A DNA stretch of 64,000 bases from CATQGW01 sp965262235 (GCA_965262235.1 OZ253504.1:434001-498000), one strand, 5' to 3'; shown: positions 45,014-53,015, counted from the first letter of the stretch. Notes: generated from the letters alone by a model not told the origin. Translations and numbers: made by a program.

Positions 45014-46372
45014 TCACGCAATCCGATCGATCAGCAGCGTCGCCAGCCCCAGAAAGAACAGGAATCCCAACACATCCGTCAGCGTCGTCACGAAGATGCT
45101 CGCCGCCAGCGCCGGGTCGGCCCCCGTGCGACGCAGCACCACCGGCACCACCAGGCCCGACATGCCGGAAACGATCATCGTCCCCAGCATCGCCACGCCG
45201 ACCGCCACGCCGAGCCACGGATTGTCCTGCCAGACCCAGCCGATCGCACCCACGATCGCCCCCAGCGCGAGCCCCGTGACCACTCCGATCGCCAGCTCGC
45301 GCGGCAGCACCGTGCGGTGGAAGTGCCGGTCGAACTCGCCCAGCGCCATCGCCCGCACCGTCAGCGTCATCACCTGCATCCCCGCGTTGCCGCCCTGCCC
45401 GGCGATGATCGGCAAAAAGATCGCCAGCGCCGCGACCCGCGCCAGCGAACTCTCGAACGCCGAGATCACCGCCGCCGCCGCGAACGCTGTGATCAGATTC
45501 AGCACCAGCCACGGCAGCCGCCGACGCACCGCCGTCGTGACCGGCGCCGTCAGCGCCTCGTCATCGACCAGGCCGACCAGCCGGAACATGTCCGTCGTCG
45601 CCTCCTGCTGAGCGATATCGAGCAGATCGTCCGCCGTCGTCACCCCCACCAGCCGGCCCGACGGGTCAACCACCGGCAGCGCGTGCAACCCGTAGCGCTG
45701 CAGCGTCTGCAGCGCCTCCTCCTGATGCGCATCCGTCGTCACCGTCGGGCCCGCCTCCGACATCAGGTCGCGCAACGGCGTCAGCGGACGCGCCACGATC
45801 ACCTCGTGCAGATGCACGCTGCCGAGCAGCAGGCCGGCGTGGTCCACCACATAGATGAGATCGCGCACCGCCGGCGCCGTCGGCGTCGCGCGCAGATGCT
45901 CGATCACCTGCTGCGCCAGCATGTGCGGCCCCAGCGCCACGATCTCCGGCGCCATGATCCCGCCCGCCGAATGATCGTCGTGCAGCAGCAGCGGCGCCAC
46001 GAAGTCCGCGTTCGGGAGCTGCTCGAGCACCAGGCTCGCCGCGTCCGCCGGGATCGCCTGCAGCACATCCGCGACGTGCTGCGCCGGCGCTTCGTCGAGC
46101 GCGTCGGCGAGCTGCTGCACCTCGACATCCGGCGCGACATGCTCCAGCTCGTCGGGCGTCAGAAACTCCAGAATCTCCGCCAGCGCCGACGAATCAATCC
46201 GGTCCAGCAGCCGCCGCCGCTCGTGCGTCGAGAGCGCCGCCAGCACATCCGCCTGATCAGCCGCATGCAGCGCCCGCAGCAGCGCCGCCGCTGTCTCCAG
46301 ATCGCCCGCATCAACGCGCGCCACCACATCCCAGACCGCCGCCGCGTCGGGCCGCTCGAGGCCCCCGCTCAC
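45014..46372 (-). CDS. mgtE: Magnesium transporter MgtE
   Basis: A 452-residue protein with a GTG start. The N domain (residues 1-135) is an alpha-superhelix with LLDRIDSSALAEILEFLTPD. Two CBS domains follow at about 140-260 (SAGGIMAPEIVAL, HALPVVDPSGRLVGVTTADD). The C-terminal half has five membrane helices, with IFLPIIAGQGGNAGMQVMT as the pore signature and DPALAASIFVTTLTDVLGF near the end. It is a Mg2+ gated channel regulated by cytosolic Mg2+ binding to the N/CBS domains. It is divergent from tRNA-Arg 23 bp away. Confidence 0.96.
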   Translation of the reverse strand: MSGGLERPDAAAVWDVVARVDAGDLETAAALLRALHAADQADVLAALSTHERRRLLDRIDSSALAEILEFLTPDELEHVAPDVEVQQLADALDEAPAQHVADVLQAIPADAASLVLEQLPNADFVAPLLLHDDHSAGGIMAPEIVALGPHMLAQQVIEHLRATPTAPAVRDLIYVVDHAGLLLGSVHLHEVIVARPLTPLRDLMSEAGPTVTTDAHQEEALQTLQRYGLHALPVVDPSGRLVGVTTADDLLDIAQQEATTDMFRLVGLVDDEALTAPVTTAVRRRLPWLVLNLITAFAAAAVISAFESSLARVAALAIFLPIIAGQGGNAGMQVMTLTVRAMALGEFDRHFHRTVLPRELAIGVVTGLALGAIVGAIGWVWQDNPWLGVAVGVAMLGTMIVSGMSGLVVPVVLRRTGADPALAASIFVTTLTDVLGFLFFLGLATLLIDRIA

Positions 46373-46394
46373 GACCGCTGTACCCTGACGCGAC

Positions 46395-46470
46395 GCGCCC
46401 GTAGCTCAGCGGATAGAGCACCAGGCTTCGGACCTGGGGGCCGGGGGTTCGAGTCCCTCCGGGCGTGCCA
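46395..46470 (+). tRNA. tRNA-Arg (TCG)
   Basis: Cloverleaf: acceptor GCGCCCG pairs with CGGGCGT (one G-T pair), D arm GCTCAGCGGATAGAGC, anticodon stem CCAGG with loop CTTCGGA (anticodon TCG), and T arm GGGGGTTCGAGTCCCTCC. CCA is encoded at the 3' end. The CDS of the LLM protein starts 64 bp downstream. Confidence 0.96.
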
Positions 46471-46533
46471 GACCCCGAGCCTCACCAGCGTCCCCGACGC
46501 CGCGGGGACAGCACACACGCCTTTGGATTACGC

Positions 46534-47844
46534 ATGTTCATCTCCTGGTTCACCGAGCGCCCGTATCAGGACCCCAACGCGAGCTGGTGGGGCCGCACCG
46601 GCCGGCGCCTCACCGACCTCGATTCCTCCAACGAAGAATACGACCCACGGCTCGGCTCCGACCTCTACCATCGCTATCTCGATGAAGCGGTCGCCGCCGA
46701 AAACGCCGGCTTCGACGGGGTCGTGCTCAACGAGCACCACTCCACGCCGTTCTGCATGGGCTCGGTGATCAACGTCGAGGCCGCGATCCTCGCCCGCATC
46801 ACCGACCACATCAAGATCTGCCTGCTCGGCAACATCCTGCCGATCTGGGAGGACCCGCTCTGGCTCGCCGAGACGCTGGCCCAGATCGACATGATCTCCG
46901 AAGGCCGGCTGGTCACCGGCTGGGTCCGCGGCACCGGCCGCGAATCGCTCGCGCACAACTCCCAGTCGCCCTACAACTGGGAGCGCTACCAGGAAGCCCA
47001 CGACTTCATCGTCAAGGCCTGGACCGATCCCGGCCCCTTCCGCTGGGAGGGTGAGCACTACGACTACCGCTACGTCAACCCCTGGTCCAAGCCGCTGCAG
47101 AAGCCGCACCCGCCGATCTGGATCCCCGGCGCCGTCTCGCAGCGCACCGTCGCCTGGGCCGCCGAGCACCATTACCCCTACGTCATGCTCGCCACCCGCC
47201 TCGAGCCGACCCGCGATTCCTTCGCCTACTACGACAAAGTCGCCCGCGAATTCGGCTACGAGGCCGGCCCCCAGCACCGCGGCTACCTCTGGAAGGTCCA
47301 CGTCGACGAGACCGAGGAGCTGGCCGAGGAGGTCGGCCGTAAATACCTGACCGGCCCCGGCAACATCTTCCTCGAAGGCTCCCGCGGCGACGTCAAGCGC
47401 CACATCCAGAACCTCCCAGGCATGATCGACCGCCGCCGCCTGCTGCCCACCGCCGGCGTCCGCCACGTCGAGGAGTCGCGCGGCACCGTCAACCCCGCCG
47501 ACTACAAGCCGCTCACGCTCGACGCCGCCACCGGCTTCGAACCGGTCGACGACACCTACCGCGGCCTCGAAGAGTCTTACAGCATCATCTCCGGCACCCC
47601 CAAGACGGTCCTGCCCAAAATCCGCCACGTGCTCGAATACCTGCGCCCCGGCTCGATCACCTTCTGGGACGGCGACGGCTCGATGGCCCACGAAGACACC
47701 ATGCGCTCGCTGCGCCTGATGGGCGAAGAAGTGCTCCCCGCAGTGCGCGAGATGGGCAAGGAGTTCGGCCTCACCGGCCCCTTCGACCTCGGGCCCAACG
47801 AGCAGCCCGTCGGCATCTCGCCCGCGGTGCTCGGCAAGCGGTAG
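46534..47844 (+). CDS. LLM-class flavin-dependent oxidoreductase
   Basis: A 436-residue luciferase-like protein, started at MFISWFTERPYQDPNASWWG, chosen because earlier codons would overlap the tRNA. Barrel landmarks are FDGVVLNEHHSTPFCMGSVI, ICLLGNILPIWEDPLWLAET and MISEGRLVTGWVRGTGRES. Then come HPPIWIPGAVSQRTVAWAAE and SISGTPKTVLPKI-like sequence (given as ISGTPKTVLPKIRHVLEYLR). This longer subgroup includes alkane and limonene monooxygenase-like proteins. The substrate is unknown. Confidence 0.88.
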   Translation: MFISWFTERPYQDPNASWWGRTGRRLTDLDSSNEEYDPRLGSDLYHRYLDEAVAAENAGFDGVVLNEHHSTPFCMGSVINVEAAILARITDHIKICLLGNILPIWEDPLWLAETLAQIDMISEGRLVTGWVRGTGRESLAHNSQSPYNWERYQEAHDFIVKAWTDPGPFRWEGEHYDYRYVNPWSKPLQKPHPPIWIPGAVSQRTVAWAAEHHYPYVMLATRLEPTRDSFAYYDKVAREFGYEAGPQHRGYLWKVHVDETEELAEEVGRKYLTGPGNIFLEGSRGDVKRHIQNLPGMIDRRRLLPTAGVRHVEESRGTVNPADYKPLTLDAATGFEPVDDTYRGLEESYSIISGTPKTVLPKIRHVLEYLRPGSITFWDGDGSMAHEDTMRSLRLMGEEVLPAVREMGKEFGLTGPFDLGPNEQPVGISPAVLGKR

Positions 47845-47864
47845 TCGGTAGGAGACTCCCCCTT

Positions 47865-47937
47865 CTCTCCTCTCCCCCCGCTCCCCAGATCCCCTCTCCC
47901 CCCGCGTCGCGCGGGGGGAGAGGGGATCTGATATCGA
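47865..47937. repeat. Palindromic repeat block
   Basis: A CTCCCCCCGCGTCGCGCGGG palindrome with GGGGAGAGGGGATC, another copy of the common family, inside the upstream region of the next coiled-coil gene. Confidence 0.85.
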
Positions 47938-47963
47938 ACCACACCCCACATTTGCTGTACAAT
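47934..47963 (+). promoter_or_regulatory. Leaderless promoter of coiled-coil gene
   Basis: -35 TCGAAC, 18-base spacer, -10 TACAAT (47958-47963), six C bases, ATG 47970. The spacer contains the shared word CCACATTTGCTG. Confidence 0.85.
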
Positions 47964-47969
47964 CCCCCC

Positions 47970-48212
47970 ATGGCCCAGCTCACCCACATCAACATCCCCC
48001 TCTGGAAGGCCCTCATGCGGCGGCTTGGCTTCTCGGAAGAGGGCGCACAAGACTTCGCCGACGCGCTTGATCGCGAAATCGCCGATCGATCCACCAAACT
48101 CGACCTCAAAGAACTCGAACTCCGCATCGTCCGCTGGATCTTTCTCGCCGTCGGCCTCGCCGCCGGCCTGATCATCGCCGCCGTCGGCCTGCTCATTCGC
48201 TTCCTCACCTGA
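47970..48212 (+). CDS. DUF1640-like short protein
   Basis: An 80-residue protein. Head: INIPLWKALMRRLGFSEEGA, then QDFADALDREIADRSTKLDL, with a KLDLKELELRIVRW neck that matches the family pattern ATKxDLxxLExxxxRW. Anchor: IFLAVGLAAGLIIAAVGLLI. No long stalk. The function is unknown. Confidence 0.87.
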   Translation: MAQLTHINIPLWKALMRRLGFSEEGAQDFADALDREIADRSTKLDLKELELRIVRWIFLAVGLAAGLIIAAVGLLIRFLT

Positions 48213-48226
48213 ACCCCACCCCAACC

Positions 48227-48256
48227 TTGCAGTCCAACCCGATCCTCGGATAGCAT
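48227..48256 (+). promoter_or_regulatory. Leaderless promoter of coiled-coil gene
   Basis: -35 TTGCAG, 18-base spacer, -10 TAGCAT (48251-48256), six bases to ATG 48263. The spacer is unlike the neighbours' but the distances are identical. Confidence 0.8.
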
Positions 48257-48262
48257 TACGCC

Positions 48263-48583
48263 ATGGCCTTCCCCAGCTTCGCGCTCAGTCGCGTCTTTAC
48301 GCGCTCCGGTCTGCCTCCGCCGGAAGCAGAGACGCTGACCGATCAACTCGAAGAATCGATCGACGAGAAGATCGAAGAGTCGCGCACCACCCTCGCCACC
48401 ACGCACGCACTCGAGTTGGCCGTCGCACAGCTCATGCTGGCGATCGCCGACTTCGCGCGCCAGGGCGCCGAACGCGAAGGAACCTTCCACCGCGCCCTCT
48501 GGGTCGCCGTAGGGATCATCCTGACCGCCCTCGCGATCGCCACCGGCGTCATCATCGCCGCCAGCCGCTTGCTCGGCGGGTAG
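48263..48583 (+). CDS. DUF1640-like short coiled-coil protein
   Basis: A 106-residue protein. Head: SRVFTRSGLPPPEAETLTDQ, then LEESIDEKIEESRTTLATTH. Stalk: ALELAVAQLMLAIADFARQG. Anchor: ALWVAVGIILTALAIATGVI, almost the same as in the 42-43 kb array. It combines a head unlike those copies with the same anchor, so parts may have been shuffled. Confidence 0.85.
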   Translation: MAFPSFALSRVFTRSGLPPPEAETLTDQLEESIDEKIEESRTTLATTHALELAVAQLMLAIADFARQGAEREGTFHRALWVAVGIILTALAIATGVIIAASRLLGG

Positions 48584-48589
48584 CGCCGC

Positions 48590-48665
48590 TGACCATTCCC
48601 AATCGCTCCCCCCGAGGGGGAGCTGTCGCGCAGCGACTGAGCGGGAGGCCCTCCCCCACTCCCAC
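48590..48665. repeat. Palindromic repeat block
   Basis: A CGCTCCCCCCGAGGGGGAGCTG palindrome (inner part) followed by GTCGCGCAGCGACTGAGCGG. The same unit recurs at about 9365 and 54475. Confidence 0.8.
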
Positions 48666-48677
48666 CTCCTTCCGCTA

Positions 48678-48707
48678 CCGAACCCCACTCCACATTTGCT
48701 GTACCAT
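48678..48707 (+). promoter_or_regulatory. Leaderless promoter of coiled-coil gene
   Basis: -35 position CCGAAC, 18-base spacer with CCACATTTGCTG, -10 TACCAT (48702-48707), six bases to ATG 48714. A close copy of the promoter at 47934. Confidence 0.85.
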
Positions 48708-48713
48708 CCCCCC

Positions 48714-48941
48714 ATGGCCCAGCTCTCCCACATCAACATCCCCCTCTGGAAAGCCCTCATGCGGCGGCTTGGCTTCGCAGACGACGGCGCACAGGACTTC
48801 GCCGATGCGCTTGATCGCGAAATCGCCGATCGGGCCACCAAACTCGACCTCAAAGAACTCGAACTGCGCATCGTCCGCTGGATCGCTCTCGCCACCGGCC
48901 TGAACATCGCCGCCATGGCGCTGCTCAAACTCTTCGGCTGA
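48714..48941 (+). CDS. DUF1640-like short protein
   Basis: A 75-residue near-twin of the gene at 47970: INIPLWKALMRRLGFADDGA and KLDLKELELRIVRWIALATG. The anchor is shorter (GLNIAAMALLKLFG). Gene and promoter were duplicated together, with few changes in the head. Confidence 0.87.
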   Translation: MAQLSHINIPLWKALMRRLGFADDGAQDFADALDREIADRATKLDLKELELRIVRWIALATGLNIAAMALLKLFG

Positions 48942-48954
48942 GTCGGCTCCCCCG

Positions 48955-49085
48955 CTGAACGCTCCCTCCCCCCCCCCGCTCCCCCTCTCCCCGCCCCCCG
49001 CTCCTCTCCCTCCGCTCCCGTTCCCCTCTCCCCCCGCGTCGCGCGGGGGGAGATGCCGCAGGCAGAGGGGGGCCTCCCTCCCTCC
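48955..49085. repeat. Palindromic repeat block
   Basis: A C-rich polypyrimidine run (mostly C with T) ends in CTCCCCCCGCGTCGCGCGGG and GGGGAGATGCCGCAGGCAGA. Promoter-side of the next coiled-coil gene. Confidence 0.85.
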
Positions 49086-49111
49086 CCCACTCCCCCACCC
49101 ACCTTCAACTA

Positions 49112-49141
49112 CCGAACCGCCCCCCACATTCCCCGTACAAT
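49112..49141 (+). promoter_or_regulatory. Leaderless promoter of coiled-coil gene
   Basis: CCGAAC, 18-base spacer, -10 TACAAT (49136-49141), seven bases to ATG 49149, one more than at the other copies. Confidence 0.8.
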
Positions 49142-49148
49142 CGCCCCC

Positions 49149-49403
49149 ATGGCCTCCTTCAACCCGCTGCACTGGCGACGCACCACCATCGCAGGCGGCC
49201 TCTCCGAAGCCGCCGCCGATGAAACCGCCAACCTGCTCCACAACGTCTTCAGCCTGCTTCCCACCAGCCAGGACGTATCCGACATCGTCGACACCGCCAA
49301 CGCCAAGCTCGAAAATCGCCTGATCAAATTCATGGTCGCCATCTCCGCCATCAACCTCACCGCGCTCGCCATCTGCACCACCCTGATCATCACCCTCCGC
49401 TGA
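49149..49403 (+). CDS. DUF1640-like short protein
   Basis: An 84-residue protein. Head: NPLHWRRTTIAGGLSEAAAD, then ETANLLHNVFSLLPTSQDVS. Neck/coil: DIVDTANAKLENRLIKFMVA. Anchor: ISAINLTALAICTTLIITLR. The head belongs to a second subgroup (FNPLHWRRTT) shared with the gene at 49788. Confidence 0.84.
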   Translation: MASFNPLHWRRTTIAGGLSEAAADETANLLHNVFSLLPTSQDVSDIVDTANAKLENRLIKFMVAISAINLTALAICTTLIITLR

Positions 49404-49414
49404 CCTGCTCCGCT

Positions 49415-49690
49415 CCCCTCCCACTTCGCCCCCCGAGGGGGAGATGCCCCGCAGGGGCAGAGGGGGAGGCGTCGCGGTCCGCCGAGGCCGGCGCGGGGAC
49501 CAGCCCGCCGCGGGATTCCCGTTCAGCGACCGCTCGGATCCCGTTCCCCTCTCCCCCCGCGTCGCGCGGGGGGAGATGCCGCAGGCAGAGGGGGGCCTCC
49601 CTCCCTCCTAGCCCCGTCCCTCCTCAGCACGCAACGCCGAGGCCCCCCTCTGTCACTCCGTGACATCTCCCCCCGCTGCGCGGGGGGAGA
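49415..49690. repeat. Palindromic repeat blocks
   Basis: Several modules: CCCCCCGAGGGGGAGATGCC, a CTCCCCCCGCGTCGCGCGGG palindrome with GATGCCGCAGGCAGAGGGG, and a CCCTCTGTCACTCCGTGACA plus CCCCCCGCTGCGCGGGGG copy. About 280 bp, no gene. Confidence 0.88.
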
Positions 49691-49751
49691 GCGGAAAAGC
49701 GACGGGAGATGTCCGGTAGAGACGGGGAATCCCCCCAAACGCCTTCAGCTA

Positions 49752-49781
49752 TTGAACCCCACGCCACATTTGCCGTACAAT
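49752..49781 (+). promoter_or_regulatory. Leaderless promoter of coiled-coil gene
   Basis: -35 TTGAAC, 18-base spacer with CCACATTTGCCG, -10 TACAAT (49776-49781), six bases to ATG 49788. The best match to the consensus of the set. Confidence 0.88.
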
Positions 49782-49787
49782 CCCCCC

Positions 49788-50030
49788 ATGCCCGCCTTCA
49801 ACCCGCTCCACTGGCGACGCACCACACTTGAGGGCGGCCTCTCCGCACGCGCGGCCGAGGACACCGCCGCGCAACTCCAGGACGCGTTCGCGGACACCTC
49901 CTCAAATCAGGAACTGCGCGGCATCATCGACGCCGCGCTAGACAAACACGACCTCCGCATCGTCCGCTGGTTCATCCTCGCCATGGGCCTGAACATCGCC
50001 GCCATGGCCCTGCTCAAAGTCTTCGGCTGA
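49788..50030 (+). CDS. DUF1640-like short protein
   Basis: An 80-residue protein. Head: FNPLHWRRTTLEGGLSARAA, EDTAAQLQDAFADTSSNQEL. Neck: IIDAALDKHDLRIVRWFILA. Anchor: GLNIAAMALLKVFG, the same anchor as in the gene at 48714. It thus joins the head of subgroup two with the anchor of subgroup one, evidence for recombination among copies. Confidence 0.85.
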   Translation: MPAFNPLHWRRTTLEGGLSARAAEDTAAQLQDAFADTSSNQELRGIIDAALDKHDLRIVRWFILAMGLNIAAMALLKVFG

Positions 50031-50034
50031 GCCG

Positions 50035-50235
50035 CCTCCCCCCGCTCCCCTCCCTCCCTCCCCCACCACGCAGGGGGAAGGCCCCCCTCTGCCTGCGGCA
50101 TCTCCCCCCGCGCGGCGCGGGGGGAGAGGGGATCTTCGCGCAGCGGGGGGAGAGGTCCCGGAGTGACAGAGGGGGGCCTCCCTCCCTCCCCCACCACGCA
50201 GGGGGAAGGCCCCCCTCTGCCTGCGGCATCCGCCC
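50035..50235. repeat. Palindromic repeat blocks
   Basis: Three tightly packed modules with CCCCCCTCTGCCTGCGGCAT, CTCCCCCCGCGCGGCGCGGG and GGAGTGACAGAGGGGGGCCT. The segment CCTCCCTCCCCCACCACGCAG occurs twice (given in part). Confidence 0.88.
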
Positions 50236-50246
50236 GCGGGCTTCCG

Positions 50247-50330
50247 TGTAGGGGCAACCCTTGTGGTTGCCCTTCCGAGCGCTCCGATCTGGTCAACCGG
50301 GAACGGGCAACCACAAGGGTTGCCCCTACA
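50247..50330. mobile_element. Perfect 26-bp inverted repeat element
   Basis: The left arm (50247-50272, beginning TGTAGGGGCAACCCTTGTGG) is the exact reverse complement of the right arm (50305-50330), with 32 bases between. The arms resemble widely dispersed GTAGGGGCAAC-type elements of Chloroflexota. It may be a MITE-like or REP-type unit. No ORF inside. Confidence 0.75.
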
Positions 50331-50389
50331 GGAACGGCAGACGCGATGCGCTGATCCGCTGCTCCCCGCTCCCCCGCTCCCAGTTCCCC

Positions 50390-50590
50390 TCTCCCCCCGC
50401 GTCGCGCGGGGGGCCGCTGACCACACGGAGTGGTCGGCGGAATCGGGGCGGCCCCCCTCTGCCTGCGGCATCTCCCCCCGCGCGGCGCGGGGGGAGAGAG
50501 GAACGCCAGCGGCCCCACGCACCACTTAGACTGATCAACGGCAACCCTCCCGTGGGGCCCCTGACCACAGCGGGCGCCCGCTGAACACAC
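50390..50590. repeat. Palindromic repeat blocks
   Basis: CTCCCCCCGCGTCGCGCGGG, a CGCTGACCACACGGAGTGGTC hairpin (partial), CCCTCTGCCTGCGGCATCTC and a second palindrome. A further GCTGAACACACCGTGTGTCC hairpin precedes the surface-protein gene. Confidence 0.85.
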
Positions 50591-50751
50591 CGTGTGTCCG
50601 GCGGAACCCTCAGCCCCTCCCCCACGTGTCAACCACATGTAAAGCAGCGTTGCCGCGCCTCCCCCACGTCGGATACCCTCCCCCTCAAGGTCACGTGCGC
50701 CGTGTGAGCGACGGACCGCAAGCATCTCAGCCTGAAGGAGGCATAGAGACC

Positions 50752-52683
50752 ATGAGTCAAGGATTGACTTGGATTGCGGCCCGGCGCATGCCGCTGGTCG
50801 CGCTAGTGGCGCTGCTCGCCCTCGCGGTGGGCATGTTCGCCGTGATTCAGTCGGCTTCAGCGGCTGCCGGCTTGGTAGTCAGCATTGATGACTCCGACGG
50901 CGTCGTGAACCCTGGCAGCTCGGTGGACGCGAGCGTCCAGGTAGTCGGCGATGCTGATGGCGCCGACTACACGGTCTCGTTCGCCATCGCATCGTCTGGG
51001 GTGGTGCTCCACAACCCAGATTCCTTTGCTGCCGTTGATCCGGGTGACAAGGTGACCGACGCAGCGAAGACTGCCATCGGTGAGGTCTTGATTCCGAAAA
51101 CGGCTTCGGGCGACTACACGATCAGCGCCCGCGTAACCCGTGGAACCGCTGGAGCGGACGGCTACGTCGTTCTTGAAGACACACTGACGTTCACCGTCGG
51201 TGAAGCTGGCGCTGGCGTTGCCTCTGCCTCGATTTCGGTCGGCAAGGCGGGCCACGCTACCGCGAAGGGCGCAGCGTCCGACAGCGACTCCGCAGCGGCC
51301 GGCACCATCCCGTCCGGCGCGGCTGCATACGCCGATTGTGCCAACGACAACGACGACGACACCGAGCCTGGCGATGGACAGGGCGACACCGATCTGATCA
51401 ACAGCGGCTGTATCGCGTTGACGGTCAGCATCCAGAATGCTCTCGGCAACGCGGCGAACCCCGGTGATGTCTCTGCGATTCACATCTTCGCTCCGTTGGC
51501 CACGATCATCGCCGACAACGACGACGACAACCTCAACCAGGGCAACGACAACTTCAACGGCACTGCGCAGCTTCCGGGCGACCGCAACTCCGTGAAGATC
51601 TTCGTCGCACGTGGAGATGCTGGCCCAGTCTCTGTGAGCGCCATCATCATCGGTACTGCCGGCTCGACGACCTCCGAGGTGACCGAGCTGACCTTCACCG
51701 GTTCAGCCGACACCATCTCCGTGGGCGAGCCTGACAGCGCCCTGGCGCAGACCGGCACCGCTGCCGTGGTTGCCAGCCTTGGTGACGACGATGCAGTTGG
51801 CGGCACCGGCGACGACGCCGATGTTGAAAAGGTCGATTCTTCGGGCGAAGCTCGGATCGAAGTCACGGCCGTTGACAAGTCCGGCAACGTGGCGGCACTG
51901 CCATTCGGTGACATCAGCGTCGAGGTTGTTGATGCCGATGACGACCTCGCGACGAAGGTTATCCCCACTCCGACGCAGCAGGTGAATGCCAAGGGTGTTG
52001 AGAACCCAAACGCCGTTCGGATCACCCTGCGCGGTGAAGAGGCCGACGCGGGCGAGTACACCGTCAAGGTGACCTTCGGCGACAACGACCCTGAGACCGC
52101 GACAATTGTGGTGGCCGGCAAGGTCGCGAGCGTTGCTCTTGAGAGCAGCCACGACTCCGTCGGTCTTGGCAACATCATCACCGTGACCGCGACCGTGACC
52201 GACGAGGACGGCAACCTGTCGCCCGACGTTGGTGAAGTCACCTTCCAGGCCGTTGGAGCCCTCAAGCTCAACGCGCTCGGCAAGGACGCCGAAGGCGGAA
52301 GTGTTTCCATAGCGATCAACGACGGCGCCGCCGAAGCCCGCTTCGTTGTGGTCGATGGCAGCGGCACGGCGACGATCATCGCCAGCACCGGCGGCGTTGA
52401 CGGTGTGACTTCGGTCAGCACCGAGGCCGCCGCCGTGGTTGACGAGCCCGACCCCGAGCCCGTCGATGGTCTCTCGCGGACCCAGTTGAACAACTTCGCT
52501 TCGTGGTCCGGTGAAGGCTCTGTCAGCGCTTCCGAGCTGCTGGCCGGCATCGCCGGCGCTACCGGCGTGTTGTACTACGACGGCGACTCATGGCAGCGCT
52601 ACGGCGTGACCGACGGACAGGTCATCCCTGGCTCCCGTGACTTCATCGTCCGCGATGGCGATGTCCTCTGGATTAGCGGCTAG
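50752..52683 (+). CDS. Probable surface (S-layer-like) protein
   Basis: A 643-residue exported protein. ATG 50752 is preceded by AAGGAGG. The signal peptide spans about residues 1-40 (PLVALVALLALAVGMFAVIQ, then SASAAA). Beta-sandwich domains follow: DDSDGVVNPGSSVDASVQVV, then Asp-rich calcium-binding-like loops (CANDNDDDTEPGDGQGDTD, DNDDDNLNQGNDNFNG), and later FQAVGALKLN-type Ig strands. A short C-terminal module reads GATGVLYYDGDSWQRYGVTD and IVRDGDVLWISG. It has a strong terminator after the stop, and codons differ from neighbours (more GGT/GTT). These suggest a very highly expressed cell-surface protein. Confidence 0.75.
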   Translation: MSQGLTWIAARRMPLVALVALLALAVGMFAVIQSASAAAGLVVSIDDSDGVVNPGSSVDASVQVVGDADGADYTVSFAIASSGVVLHNPDSFAAVDPGDKVTDAAKTAIGEVLIPKTASGDYTISARVTRGTAGADGYVVLEDTLTFTVGEAGAGVASASISVGKAGHATAKGAASDSDSAAAGTIPSGAAAYADCANDNDDDTEPGDGQGDTDLINSGCIALTVSIQNALGNAANPGDVSAIHIFAPLATIIADNDDDNLNQGNDNFNGTAQLPGDRNSVKIFVARGDAGPVSVSAIIIGTAGSTTSEVTELTFTGSADTISVGEPDSALAQTGTAAVVASLGDDDAVGGTGDDADVEKVDSSGEARIEVTAVDKSGNVAALPFGDISVEVVDADDDLATKVIPTPTQQVNAKGVENPNAVRITLRGEEADAGEYTVKVTFGDNDPETATIVVAGKVASVALESSHDSVGLGNIITVTATVTDEDGNLSPDVGEVTFQAVGALKLNALGKDAEGGSVSIAINDGAAEARFVVVDGSGTATIIASTGGVDGVTSVSTEAAAVVDEPDPEPVDGLSRTQLNNFASWSGEGSVSASELLAGIAGATGVLYYDGDSWQRYGVTDGQVIPGSRDFIVRDGDVLWISG

Positions 52684-52742
52684 TTCCCGCACAACCTCCG
52701 TCGGCCACGACCAGTGGCCGGCGGAACACCAGAAGGCCAAAC

Positions 52743-52773
52743 AAGAGGGCGGGGCTTCGGCCCCGCCCTCTTT
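52743..52773 (+). terminator. Rho-independent terminator
   Basis: The stem AAGAGGGCGGGGC pairs with GCCCCGCCCTCTT around a TTCG tetraloop, followed by T residues. It is 60 bp after the surface-protein stop. The perfect 13-bp stem and stable loop mark a strong terminator. Confidence 0.93.
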
Positions 52774-52794
52774 GCGTCTCCGCGGTGGGAGGAA

Positions 52795-53015
52795 GGCCCC
52801 CCTCTGTCACTCCGTGACATCCAGCCCCGCTCCGATTTCCCCTCTCCCCCCGCGTTAAGCGGGGGGAGATGTCACGGAGTGACAGAGGGGGGCCTTCCAC
52901 CACACGAGGCTGGCGACGGAAGCCCCCCTCTGCCTGCGGCATCTCCCCCCGCGCGGCGCGGGGGGAGAGGGGATCAGGATTCCGCTGACCACTCACTGTG
53001 GTCAGCGGGGGGGAG
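52795..53015. repeat. Palindromic repeat blocks
   Basis: CCCCTCTGTCACTCCGTGAC, CTCCCCCCGCGTTAAGCGGG, GATGTCACGGAGTGACAGAG, then CCCTCTGCCTGCGGCATCTC with a GCGCGGCGCGGGG palindrome, and GCTGACCACTCACTGTGGTCAG hairpin (partial). No gene until rpsU. Confidence 0.88.

Noticed and set aside
49907..50725. Long minus-strand ORFs through repeat blocks at 48-54 kb
   Set aside because: They translate the palindromic repeats (RGG, PPRR, PSACGISPR patterns) and share peptides only because the DNA repeats.
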